64,000 bases of DNA. It comes from Streptomyces griseicoloratus (lineage in GTDB: Bacteria; Actinomycetota; Actinomycetes; Streptomycetales; Streptomycetaceae). Made by a program: the position numbers and the translations under genes. Position 1 is the stretch's first letter, and each line of letters opens with the position of its first letter. The stretch spans positions 1 to 64,000 of the forward strand of contig NZ_JACVQF010000209.1 of assembly GCF_014534645.1 (NCBI RefSeq), given 5' to 3'. Of the stretch, positions 7,525 through 17,391 are shown piece after piece. Under the pieces are notes generated by a model. It was not told the DNA's origin. It saw only the letters and a program-made list of their open reading frames with translations, and ran no database searches.

Positions 7525-9027
7525 ATGTCATCTGCGCGCACCACCCCCGCGTCCCCGCCCTGGTACCGCGAGATCGGCCGGGAGAAGTGGAAGTCCTTCT
7601 TCGCCGCCTGGATCGGTTACCTCCTGGACGGCTTCGACTTCGTCCTGATCACCCTCGTGCTGACCGAGATCGCCGACGACTTCGGCCTGTCCACCGTCGA
7701 GTCCGCGAGCCTGGTCTCCGGCGCCTTCATCACCCGCTGGCTCGGCGGCGCGGTGCTCGGCGCGCTCGGCGACCGCTTCGGCCGCAAGAGCGCCATGGTG
7801 GTCAGCATCCTGCTGTACTCGATCGGCACGTTCGCCTGCGGCTTCGCCTGGGACTACACCAGCCTGTTCACCGCCCGCCTCCTGATCGGCATGGGCATGG
7901 CCGGCGAGTACAGCGCCAGCGCCACCTACGTCCTGGAGAGCTGGCCCGCCCGGCTGCGCAATCGCGCCTCCGGCTTCCTGATCTCGGGATTCTCCCTGGG
8001 CGGCGTCCTGGCCGCCGAGGTCTACGAGCAGGTCGTCCCCTCCCACGGCTGGCGCTGGCTGTTCTACATCGGCCTGTTCCCGGTGGTCGTGGCGCTGTGG
8101 GTGCGCCGCGCGCTGCCGGAGGCCGACGACTGGGAGGAGCAGGTCGCAGCAGCCGGAGAACGGCCGAACCCGTTCCGGCCGCTGTTCGCCGACCGGCGCC
8201 GGGCCGCGGTCAACACCGCGCTCACGGTCGTCGCCACGGGGTCGCTCTTCGCGGTCTTCACCCCGCTCGGCGCGGGAGCGGTGCCGGTGCTCTCCGTCGT
8301 CGCCGCGGCCTGCCTGGTCGCGTTCGCCGTCCAGCTGGGCGGCCGCCGGCGGTGGCTGCTGTTCGTCGCTCTCTGCGTCACCGTCTTCTGCGCCTTCCTC
8401 TACAGCTGGCCGGTCCAGGCCCTGCTCCCGACCTACCTGAAGACCGAGCTGGGCTTCACGCCCGAGCAGGTCAGCGACGCGCTCTACTACGCCGGCTTCG
8501 GCACGATGGCCGGGTGCGTCGTCACCGGCTTCGTCGGCGACCGGTTCGGGACCCGCAAGGCGTACGGCTTCACCCTGCTGGTCGGCATCGCCTTCGTCTT
8601 CCCGGTCTTCGCCGTCCGGGACAGCCCGGTCGTGCTGGGCGTCCTGCTCTTCCTCATGCTCGCCTGCATGCAGGGCATCTCCGGGCTGCTGCCCAAGTTC
8701 ATCGCCGGGCACTTCCCCACCGGGACACGGGCCGCTTCGCTGGGCTTCACCTACAACGTCGGGGCGCTGGGCGGCGCCGTGGCCCCGGTGCTCGGCGCCG
8801 AGCTGGCCTCGGCCATGTCGCTCGGACAGTCGCTGGCGGTGCTCACCTTCTCGCTGACCCTGGTCGTGATCCTCCTGATCGGCTTCGACGTCCCGAGCCG
8901 TCTCAACCGGCTCGTCGACCCCGACGCCGTACCGGACTACCTCGCCGCCGAGGCGGCCGCGGCCGGCCCCGGCGAGGTGTCCGCCCGGGCCGTGCGGCCG
9001 AAGGACGGTGACGGCTGCCGCACGTGA
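7525..9027 (+). CDS. MFS transporter, sialate/organic-acid:H+ symporter-like
   Basis: 500 residues, about 12 membrane helices in two halves. MFS signature motifs are visible: GALGDRFGRKSAM between helices 2 and 3 and GDRFGTRKAYG in the second half; the LLDGFDFVLI segment in helix 1 is typical of the aromatic-acid/sialate symporter group. It lies 95 bp after the aldolase-family gene on the same strand, so it probably imports that enzyme's substrate. A long hydrophilic insert (about 205-225) separates the halves. Exact substrate is unknown. Confidence 0.88.
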   Translation: MSSARTTPASPPWYREIGREKWKSFFAAWIGYLLDGFDFVLITLVLTEIADDFGLSTVESASLVSGAFITRWLGGAVLGALGDRFGRKSAMVVSILLYSIGTFACGFAWDYTSLFTARLLIGMGMAGEYSASATYVLESWPARLRNRASGFLISGFSLGGVLAAEVYEQVVPSHGWRWLFYIGLFPVVVALWVRRALPEADDWEEQVAAAGERPNPFRPLFADRRRAAVNTALTVVATGSLFAVFTPLGAGAVPVLSVVAAACLVAFAVQLGGRRRWLLFVALCVTVFCAFLYSWPVQALLPTYLKTELGFTPEQVSDALYYAGFGTMAGCVVTGFVGDRFGTRKAYGFTLLVGIAFVFPVFAVRDSPVVLGVLLFLMLACMQGISGLLPKFIAGHFPTGTRAASLGFTYNVGALGGAVAPVLGAELASAMSLGQSLAVLTFSLTLVVILLIGFDVPSRLNRLVDPDAVPDYLAAEAAAAGPGEVSARAVRPKDGDGCRT

Positions 9028-9030
9028 CCG

Positions 9031-9524
9031 TCACATGCGGTCGGCGACCTGGTCCAGGTAGTGCGCGAGCGACGGATGCCGGGCCGCCACGAGGGAGTGG
9101 TCGTCCCACGAGCCGACGCGCCCGTCGGCGTCGACGAAGTACCCGGACTGGTACATCGTCCGGTCGTTGCGGGAGGTCACCGGGACCCATGCGGGATCCC
9201 AGGCCCGGCCCCACTGCTCCAGGAAGAGGCCGTGGTTGAGGGGCACGGTGAACGACCGGTGGATCTGCTGGGCCTCGTCCAGGCTGATGAAGGCGTGACC
9301 GTCCATGAAGTCCCACCGCAGGCCCCGGTCCCGTACGTCGTACGCGCCCTCGTGGATCGCCCACAGGGCGCGCAGCGCCTGAGGCACCGGCGTACCCAGG
9401 TCCTCCTCGAACGCGCCCAGCGCGGATGCCGGGGCCGGGGGCCGCAAGGGCGGGTAGGCGTCCGGACTCCGGGAGATCACCTGCCGGATGCGGTCCCACG
9501 CCAGCCGTACCGCCTGCTCGTCCG

Positions 9525-9528
<4 letters not shown>
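9031..9528 (-). CDS. SMI1/KNR4-like (SUKH) family protein
   Basis: 165 residues. The core pattern fits SMI1/KNR4 proteins: a Leu-rich N-terminal helix, PVPQALRALWAIHEG, and a tryptophan-rich end (WDPAWVPVTSRNDR, VDADGRVGSWDDHSL). Family members bind other proteins, often as immunity proteins of polymorphic toxins; here no toxin gene is adjacent. The start ATG overlaps the stop of the upstream paralogue by 4 bp (ATGA), indicating coupled translation. The two neighbours share layout and are likely a duplication. Confidence 0.8.
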
Positions 9529-10767
<1,239 letters not shown>

Positions 10768-10849
10768 CGCCGGGAGGGCGGGCGGCCGGGCACGCGATCC
10801 TCCCGCCCGCGGCCGGCCCTGCGGGTGGTACGCGAGGGATGATCCCCAT

Positions 10850-12367
10850 ATGGGCAACGGCAGCGACGGGCGCGGCGGTGCCGCGGGCACGGTGCGGACC
10901 GGGACGGCCGTCGGCCGCTGGGTGCTCCTGACGACCGTTCTCGGCTCGACCATGGCGATGCTCGACTCCACCGTGGTCAACGTGGCGCTGCCCCGCATCG
11001 GGCGTGACCTCGACGCGGACCTGGCCGCGCTGCAGTGGACCGTCAACGGCTACATGCTCACGCTGGCGGGGCTGATCCTGCTGGGCGGCGCGCTGGGGGA
11101 CCGGTACGGGCGCCGGCGGGTCTTCGTCGTCGGCGTGGTGTGGTTCGCGCTCGCCTCGCTGCTGTGCGGCCTCGCCCCCGACACCGGCGTGCTGATCATC
11201 GCCCGTGCGCTCCAAGGTGTCGGCGGGGCGCTGCTCACCCCCGGCTCCCTGGCCCTCATCCAGGCGTCCTTCCATCCCGACGACCGGGCCGGGGCCGTCG
11301 GGATCTGGTCCGGCCTGGGCGGGGTCGGTGCGGCGGTCGGCCCCTTCCTGGGCGGCTGGCTCGTGGACGGCGCCGGGTGGCGCTGGGTGTTCCTGCTGAA
11401 CGTGCCGCTGGCGGCCCTGTGCGTGCCGGTGGCGCTCAGGCACGTGCCCGAGTCGCGCGACACGCACCGGCGCGGCCGCTTCGACGTGCTGGGCGCGGTT
11501 CTCGGGGCGGTGGCGCTCGCGCTCGTCACCTACGCCCTGATCGACGGCGTGCCCGTCGCCGGGGCGGCCGGCGTCGTGGTCGGTGCCGTCTTCGTCCTGA
11601 CCGAGCGGCGCCGGCCCGACCCCATGCTGCCGCCGTCGATCTTCCGGTCCCGGCTGTTCACCTCGGTCAACCTGGTCACGGTGTGCGTCTACGCCGCGTT
11701 CGGCGGCTTCTTCTTCCTCGCCGCCCTCCAGCTCCAGGTCGTCGTCGGCTACTCCGCGCTCGGCGCGGGCACCGCGCTGCTGCCCACCACCGTGCTGATG
11801 CTGCTGCTGTCCGGCCGCTCGGGCGCGCTGGCCCAGCGGATCGGCCCCCGGATCCCGCTGACCGCCGGACCCCTGCTGTGCGCCGCCGGACTGCTGCTGA
11901 TGCTGCGCGTGGGCGAGGGGGCCTCCTATGTGCGGGACGTGCTGCCCGCCCTCGTCGTCCTGGGCCTCGGCATGGTGACCCTGGTGGCCCCGCTCACCGC
12001 GACCGTCCTGGCCTCGGTGGAGACCGGCCGGGCCGGACTGGCCAGCGGCATCAACAACGCGGCCGCCCGCGCGGCGGGGCTCATGGCCGTGGCGGCGCTT
12101 CCCCTGCTGACCGGCATGGGCCCGGAGGCCTACCGCTCGGCCGAGGAGTTCGGCGACACCTTCCGGCGTGCCATGCCGATGTGTGCGGGGCTGCTGGTCC
12201 TGGGTGCCCTGATCGCCTGGGCGGCCGTCCGCACCCCGGCCGGCGCCGGCCCCGAGGAGGAGCCCGCCCGGGCCCGCACCGAGTGCCGTATGCACTGCGG
12301 AGTGTCGGCGCCGCCGCTGGAGGCGGCCTGCGAACGTCCCGGCGAACGGTCCTGTCGCGACCGTTGA
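10850..12367 (+). CDS. MFS drug transporter, DHA2 (14-helix, EmrB/QacA) type
   Basis: 505 residues. Motif LDSTVVNVALPRIGRDL in helix 1 and GGALGDRYGRRR in loop 2-3 are DHA2 signatures, followed by the antiporter motif LGGVGAAVGPFLGGWLVD in helix 5. These proteins export drugs or metabolites with proton antiport. GAGGGA lies upstream of the ATG. It precedes, on the same strand, another MFS gene that has its own promoter, so it is probably a separate unit. Confidence 0.9.
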   Translation: MGNGSDGRGGAAGTVRTGTAVGRWVLLTTVLGSTMAMLDSTVVNVALPRIGRDLDADLAALQWTVNGYMLTLAGLILLGGALGDRYGRRRVFVVGVVWFALASLLCGLAPDTGVLIIARALQGVGGALLTPGSLALIQASFHPDDRAGAVGIWSGLGGVGAAVGPFLGGWLVDGAGWRWVFLLNVPLAALCVPVALRHVPESRDTHRRGRFDVLGAVLGAVALALVTYALIDGVPVAGAAGVVVGAVFVLTERRRPDPMLPPSIFRSRLFTSVNLVTVCVYAAFGGFFFLAALQLQVVVGYSALGAGTALLPTTVLMLLLSGRSGALAQRIGPRIPLTAGPLLCAAGLLLMLRVGEGASYVRDVLPALVVLGLGMVTLVAPLTATVLASVETGRAGLASGINNAAARAAGLMAVAALPLLTGMGPEAYRSAEEFGDTFRRAMPMCAGLLVLGALIAWAAVRTPAGAGPEEEPARARTECRMHCGVSAPPLEAACERPGERSCRDR

Positions 12368-12434
12368 CCCCGCGAGCGACGCGAACTACGTTGCCGAACG
12401 AGAAGAAAGTTAATGGACACTTCGTTCAGTAACG
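12364..12434 (+). promoter_or_regulatory. promoter and paired TetR-type operators upstream of the MFS gene
   Basis: A -35 TTGACC (12364-12369), 17-bp spacer and -10 TACGTT (12387-12392) form a near-consensus promoter. CGTTGCCGAACG (12389-12400) overlaps the -10, and its inverted relative CGTTCAGTAACG (12423-12434) follows. The same motif, CGTTACCGAAC, occurs upstream of the acyl-CoA ligase gene, so the TetR protein encoded between them is the likely ligand. Confidence 0.7.
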
Positions 12435-12449
12435 AGCCGTGGAGTCGCT

Positions 12450-13781
12450 GTGGTCGTTCGTCCTCTCCCGTCCCGCCCCTCCTCGGACCGGCGGGCCGTG
12501 GAACCGCCGCCGTTCGACCGGTCCCGGGCGTGGCTGACCCTCGTGATGGTCGTCGCGTTCATGATGATCAACTACGCGGACAAGTCCGTCCTGGGCCTCG
12601 CCGCCGTACCGCTCATGGACGAGCTGGGCATCGACAAGAGCACCTACGGACTGGTCTCCGGCGCGTTCTACGCGCTCTTCAGCGTGACTGGCCTGGTCGT
12701 CGGGCTGCTCTCGGCGCGCTGGTCGACCCGCACCCTGCTGCTCGTCATGGCCGCCCTGTGGGCGGTGGCCCAACTGCCCGCCCTGATGGCGTCGGTGCCG
12801 GCCCTGATCGCGGGGCGCCTGCTGCTGGGGGCCGCGGAAGGGCCCGCCGCGTCCATGTCCATGCACGCCCTCTACGGGTGGTTCCCGCCCGGCCGGCGCG
12901 GCATGCCCTCGGCGCTGCAGATCGGCGGCGCCGCCCTGGGTACCGCCGTCTCGGCGCCCCTGCTGACCTGGCTCATCGTGGACTTCGGCTGGCGCTCCGC
13001 CTTCATCGCCCTGTCGATCACCAGTGCCGCGTGGTGCGTCGTCTGGTACGCCGTCGGCAAGGACGGCCCGTACGGCGGAGCGGCCCCCGCGGCCCCCGCA
13101 CTCCGGCCCCCGGACGGCTCCCGGCCCGCGGCGCCCCTTGCCCCGCTGTCCCGGATGCTGCGCAACGGCACGGTCGTGGGCGGCATCCTCAGCGCCTTCG
13201 GTTCGCACTGGGCGCTCGCCCTGTCCAGCGCCTGGCTGCCGGTCTACCTGCAGACACATCTCGGCATGGCCGCCGGGCGGGCGTCGGTGACCATCAGCGC
13301 GGTGTCCGCCCTGAGCCTCGTGCTGCTGCTGACCGTGCCCGCGCTCGTCGACCGGCGCAAGCGCCGGGGACGGGCGGGGCGGGCCACCGACGGCCTCGCC
13401 CAGGGCCTGGCGGTCCTGGTCTCCGGCGGGGCCCTCGCCCTGCTGCCCTTCACCGAGCCCCGCCCGCTGCAACTGGTGCTGGTGGCCCTGGCGTTCGGCT
13501 GCCACGCGGTCGCCCTGCCGCTGCACTACGTGACGACGGCGGCCGTCGTGCCCGCGGCCCGGCGCGGCGCGGTCTTCGGGGTGGTCGCGGCGACCGGCAC
13601 CCTGCCGGGCATGTTCGTGCCGTACCTCACCGGCCGCATGGTGGACGGCGCGGCCTCCGAGGCCGCGGGCTACACGATGGCCTTCCTGCTCTCCGCGGCC
13701 GTGATGGCCGTGTGCGGCGCGGTGGCGATGGCCGCGATCCGGCCGGAGCGCGACGCCCGCGCCCTCGGCGGCGAGGGCTGA
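12450..13781 (+). CDS. MFS transporter (anion:cation symporter-like)
   Basis: 443 residues, about 12 helices. MMINYADKSVLGLA in helix 1 and the helix-4 region LLGAAEGPAASMSMHALYGWFPPGRRG resemble the ACS family, which takes up organic anions. GTG start with GGAG upstream. It ends 19 bp before the convergent TetR gene. Shared operators with the ligase-dehydrogenase-alkylsulfatase operon suggest that it imports the organic anion (for example an alkyl sulfate or carboxylate) degraded there; this is inference. Confidence 0.85.
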   Translation: MVVRPLPSRPSSDRRAVEPPPFDRSRAWLTLVMVVAFMMINYADKSVLGLAAVPLMDELGIDKSTYGLVSGAFYALFSVTGLVVGLLSARWSTRTLLLVMAALWAVAQLPALMASVPALIAGRLLLGAAEGPAASMSMHALYGWFPPGRRGMPSALQIGGAALGTAVSAPLLTWLIVDFGWRSAFIALSITSAAWCVVWYAVGKDGPYGGAAPAAPALRPPDGSRPAAPLAPLSRMLRNGTVVGGILSAFGSHWALALSSAWLPVYLQTHLGMAAGRASVTISAVSALSLVLLLTVPALVDRRKRRGRAGRATDGLAQGLAVLVSGGALALLPFTEPRPLQLVLVALAFGCHAVALPLHYVTTAAVVPAARRGAVFGVVAATGTLPGMFVPYLTGRMVDGAASEAAGYTMAFLLSAAVMAVCGAVAMAAIRPERDARALGGEG

Positions 13782-13800
13782 GCGGGCCGGCCGGCCGCGG

Positions 13801-14397
13801 TCAGGCCGGCCGGTCGAACCCCGTGGCCCAGTAGCGGCCGCGCAGGGCGAGGTCGAGCAGCATGCGCACGACCTCCTCGGCCGGCATCGGCGGAGCCTCG
13901 TGCTCCACCCACCACTGGAGCACCGACACCTGTTCCCCGACCCAGACCCGGGCCAGCAGGTCGGCGTCGATGCGCGGCTTGACGTCGTTGCGCTCGGACC
14001 GTCCCCGGAACTCCTCCGCGGCCACCCGGGCGCACGCCTCGGTGAACATCCGCAGCGGCTTCCCGTCCCCCTCGCCGCGCAGCACGATCCGGTACAGGTC
14101 GCGCTCCTGCCGGGCGTGGCGCAGCATCTCCAGCACCGGCTTGCCGGTGAAACCGACGGCGCTCTCCGTGACCGCCGGGCGCAGCCGTTCGTCGAGTTCG
14201 TCGAGCAGGTCCCGGGTGACCCGCGCGAACAGCTCGTCCTTGTCGCGGAAGTGACTGTAGAAGGTCGCCCGTGCCACGTCGGCGCGCTGGGTGATGTCCT
14301 CGACGCTCAGCGCCGTGAAGCCCCTCTCCAGCACGAGCCCCACGAGGGCGTCGCGCAGGGCTCTGCGCGTCTTGCGGATGCGTCTGTCCTCGGCCAT
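13801..14397 (-). CDS. TetR-family transcriptional regulator
   Basis: 198 residues. The N-terminal HTH (about 8-55, RRALRDALVGLVLERGFTALSVEDITQRADVARATFYSHF) is typical TetR; the C-terminal part is a TetR_C-like ligand domain with tryptophans that may bind a hydrophobic ligand such as an acyl-CoA. It is divergent from the acyl-CoA ligase operon and convergent with an MFS gene. A shared motif in both promoters points to local repression of both units. Confidence 0.9.
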   Translation of the reverse strand: MAEDRRIRKTRRALRDALVGLVLERGFTALSVEDITQRADVARATFYSHFRDKDELFARVTRDLLDELDERLRPAVTESAVGFTGKPVLEMLRHARQERDLYRIVLRGEGDGKPLRMFTEACARVAAEEFRGRSERNDVKPRIDADLLARVWVGEQVSVLQWWVEHEAPPMPAEEVVRMLLDLALRGRYWATGFDRPA

Positions 14398-14478
14398 CCC
14401 CGTCTTCCGTCTCCTTCTTCCCGTGGCGCTCGGCGCGGCGGTCCGTGCCCGCCGGGGCGGCCGTCAGTCTACGTACTC

Positions 14479-14508
14479 TTGACACGCGATGCGTTACCGA
14501 ACAATGTG
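14479..14508 (+). promoter_or_regulatory. promoter with TetR-type operator upstream of acyl-CoA ligase operon
   Basis: TTGACA (14479-14484) is followed at 17 bp by CAATGT (14502-14507) as a weak -10. CGTTACCGAAC (14492-14502) lies inside the spacer and matches the operators upstream of the MFS gene at 12389 and 12423. Just downstream AATGT...ACATT forms a further inverted repeat. Confidence 0.6.
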
Positions 14509-14546
14509 TCTGGAAACATTCAGTCAGTACAGATCGGAGTCCGTCG

Positions 14547-16133
14547 TTGAATCTCGGCATCTACCTCACGCGCAGCGCCCGTCACCGGCCCGGACACCCC
14601 GCCCTGGTCTGTGACGACCGGACCTGGAGCTACGCCCGCCTGGAGGAGCGCGCCAACCGGCTGGCCTCGGCGCTCGTCCGGCGCGGACTGGGGCCCGACG
14701 ACGCGGTGGCGTCCCTCGCCTGGAACCGGGGCGAACTCGTCGAGGTGGAGTTCGCGCTGTACAAGGCGGGACTGATCCGGGTGCCGGTCAACGCCCGGCT
14801 CGGCCGCGGCGAGATCGAGCACATCCTGCGCGACGCCCCGGTGCGGATGCTCGTCTTCGACGAGGCGCACCGCGAGGACGCCCTGGCGGCCATCGCGGCG
14901 GCGGGCACCGGCTGTCTGCCGGTGGCGCTGGACCCGGCGGCGGCCACGGCAGGAGCGCCCGCGGCAGGAGCGCGCGCGCCCCTGCCGTACGACGACCTGA
15001 TCACCGAGGGCGACGCCGCTCCCGTGGCCGTGGACGTCGCCGAGGACGCGCCCGCCGTGCTCAACTTCACCTCCGGCTCCACGGGAGCGCTGAAGGCGGC
15101 GGTGCAGACCTTCGGCAACCGGCTCGCCAACATGCGCAAGACCCTGATGAACGACGAGTCCCGCCCGCGCCCGGACACCCGGTACCTGGCCTGCGGCCCC
15201 ATCACGCACGCCACCGGCATGGTCCTGCTGGCCGGAGTCTTCGGCGGCTCCACCACGTACGTGCTGCCGAGCTGGAACGCGCAGGCGTTCCTGGACACCG
15301 TGGAGCGCGAGCGGATCACCGCCACGTTCCTCGTCCCCGCGATGCTCAACACGGTGCTCGCCCACCCCGGCGCCGGCGACCGCGACCTGTCCAGCCTCAC
15401 CAGCGTCCGCATCGGCGGCGCGCCCGTCTCGCCGCAGCGCCTGCGCGACGCCGTCGCCCTGTTCGGCCCGGTGGTCGCCCAGGGCTACGGACTCGCCGAG
15501 ACCACCAGCGTGGTGGCCGGCCTGTCCGGCGCCGACATCGCCCGCGCCGTCACCGACGACCCCGAACTCCTCCAGTCCTGCGGGCGCGCCGCCTACGACA
15601 CCGAGGTGAGGATCGTCGACGAGCAGGGGCGCACACTCCCGCCCCGCGAGGTCGGCGAGATCATCGTGCGCGGCCCCGACTGCGTCCGCCGGTACTGGCG
15701 GGCACCGGAGCTGTCCGCCCGGACCTTCCGCGACGGCTGGGTGCACACCGGCGACCTCGCCTGGATGCGCGAGGACGGCTACCTGTTCCTCGTCGACCGC
15801 AAGAAGGACATGATCATCTCCGGTGGCTTCAACATCTACAGCACCGAGGTCGAGACCGTCCTGTACGAGCACCCCGCCGTGCAGGAGGCATGTGTGATCG
15901 GCGTCCCGGACGAGCAGTGGGGCGAGGCGGTCAAGGCCGTCGTCGTCACCCGCCCCGGCACCCCGGTCACCGCAGAGGAACTGGCCGACTTCTGCGCCCT
16001 GCGGCTGGACCGCTTCAAGAAGCCGCGCTCGGTCGACTTCGTCGCCGAACTCCCGCACAACCGCAACGGCAAGCTCGACCGCAAGGCCGTCCGCGAACCC
16101 TACTGGGCGAGCGCCACCCGCCGCGTCCACTGA
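14547..16133 (+). CDS. acyl-CoA synthetase (ANL/AMP-dependent ligase)
   Basis: 528 residues from a TTG start chosen because GGAG lies 8 bp upstream and no ATG or GTG exists between the promoter and the conserved N-terminus. ANL motifs: LNFTSGSTGALKAA (ATP loop), GYGLAETT, HTGDLAWMREDGYLFLVDRKKD and the C-terminal NRNGKLDRK with the catalytic Lys. It activates a carboxylic acid to its CoA thioester in the cytoplasm. First gene of a three-gene operon with an acyl-CoA dehydrogenase (29 bp gap) and alkylsulfatase. Confidence 0.9.
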   Translation: MNLGIYLTRSARHRPGHPALVCDDRTWSYARLEERANRLASALVRRGLGPDDAVASLAWNRGELVEVEFALYKAGLIRVPVNARLGRGEIEHILRDAPVRMLVFDEAHREDALAAIAAAGTGCLPVALDPAAATAGAPAAGARAPLPYDDLITEGDAAPVAVDVAEDAPAVLNFTSGSTGALKAAVQTFGNRLANMRKTLMNDESRPRPDTRYLACGPITHATGMVLLAGVFGGSTTYVLPSWNAQAFLDTVERERITATFLVPAMLNTVLAHPGAGDRDLSSLTSVRIGGAPVSPQRLRDAVALFGPVVAQGYGLAETTSVVAGLSGADIARAVTDDPELLQSCGRAAYDTEVRIVDEQGRTLPPREVGEIIVRGPDCVRRYWRAPELSARTFRDGWVHTGDLAWMREDGYLFLVDRKKDMIISGGFNIYSTEVETVLYEHPAVQEACVIGVPDEQWGEAVKAVVVTRPGTPVTAEELADFCALRLDRFKKPRSVDFVAELPHNRNGKLDRKAVREPYWASATRRVH

Positions 16134-16162
16134 ACCGAACCGACGACCCGGAGCACCCCGTC

Positions 16163-17338
16163 ATGACCTTCTCCTTCCGCCCGGTCCCGGCAGACCCGCA
16201 CCTCGCCGGACTCGTCGGCCGCCTGCGCGAGTACCTGGACGGCGAACTCGCCCAGTACGAACACGACAACGGCATCACCCACACGTCCCGCCTCACCCGC
16301 GCCGACCTCGAACCGGTCTGGAAACGCTGCCGGGAACTCGGCTTCTACGGCATCCACCTCCCCGAGCAGTACGGCGGCCAGGCCCTGACGTACACCCAAC
16401 TGGGCGTCCTCAAGGAAGAGGTCGCAGCCGGCGGACGCGTCCTCGGCCACAGCGTCCTCGGCGACATGGGCGGCCCGCTGCGCGCCGGCGACATCCTCCG
16501 CCACGCCACCCCCCACCAGCTCGACACCTACCTGCTGCCCCTGGTCCGCGGCGAACGCGCGTGCTGCTTCTCCCTCACCGAGGCGGACGCCGGGTCCGAC
16601 GTGCGCGCCATGCGCACCACCGCCCACCGCGACGGCGACGGCTACCGGCTCACCGGGCACAAGGTGTTCAGCTCCGCCGGGCCGTTCGCCGACTTCGCCG
16701 TCGTCGTGGCACGCATGGCCGGCACCGAGGAGTCGTACTCCGCCTTCCTCGTCGACCTCGACAGCCCCGGCTGCCGGGTCACCGACGGCGCCACACCCAT
16801 GTCCGGCGAGCACATCGAGAGCGACATCATCCTCCAGGACTGCCACGTCCCGGCCGCCAACCTGCTCGGCGAGGAGGGCCAGGGCCTGCGCATCGCCCTG
16901 GGCCGGGTCACCGTCAACCGCCTCCTGCACTGCCCGTCGGCCGTCGGCGCCGCCCGCCGCGCCCTGCAGCTCACCCGCGACCGCGCCCTCACCCGCACGG
17001 TGAACGGCAAGCCCCTGCTCGCCCTGCAGGCCATCCAGCACAAGCTCGCCGACATGGCCGCCGACCTGTACGCCGCCCGGAGCATGACCTACGCCGCGCT
17101 GGCCGCCCTGGACCGCGGCGAGGACGTGCGCACCGAGGCGTACCTGTGCAAGCTCTTCGTCGCCGAGTCGGCCTTCCGCCTCCTCGACGAGGCCGTACAG
17201 ATCCACGGCAAGGACGGGCTGACCCAGGGCCACGAGATCGAGTACCTCTTCCGCAAGATGCGCATGTTCCGCGTGCTCACCGGCACCTCGGAGATCCAGC
17301 GCAACGGCATCGCCAAGGGCCTGGCCACCCTGGCCTGA
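16163..17338 (+). CDS. acyl-CoA dehydrogenase
   Basis: 391 residues, the usual three-domain flavoprotein: helical N-terminus (1-125), beta domain with CCFSLTEADAGSD (FAD/substrate loop) and helical C-terminus with the FAD-binding IHGKDGL and TGTSEIQRNGIA segments. At the place where medium-chain enzymes carry the catalytic Glu (EGTSEIQ), this protein has Thr (LTGTSEIQ), so the base may be elsewhere, as in isovaleryl-CoA-type enzymes. It would dehydrogenate the acyl-CoA made by the preceding ligase. Confidence 0.9.
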   Translation: MTFSFRPVPADPHLAGLVGRLREYLDGELAQYEHDNGITHTSRLTRADLEPVWKRCRELGFYGIHLPEQYGGQALTYTQLGVLKEEVAAGGRVLGHSVLGDMGGPLRAGDILRHATPHQLDTYLLPLVRGERACCFSLTEADAGSDVRAMRTTAHRDGDGYRLTGHKVFSSAGPFADFAVVVARMAGTEESYSAFLVDLDSPGCRVTDGATPMSGEHIESDIILQDCHVPAANLLGEEGQGLRIALGRVTVNRLLHCPSAVGAARRALQLTRDRALTRTVNGKPLLALQAIQHKLADMAADLYAARSMTYAALAALDRGEDVRTEAYLCKLFVAESAFRLLDEAVQIHGKDGLTQGHEIEYLFRKMRMFRVLTGTSEIQRNGIAKGLATLA

Positions 17339-17391
17339 CCGGCCCGCGCCCGCCGACCCGACCCGCGACCCCACCCCGACAAGGACCCGCC

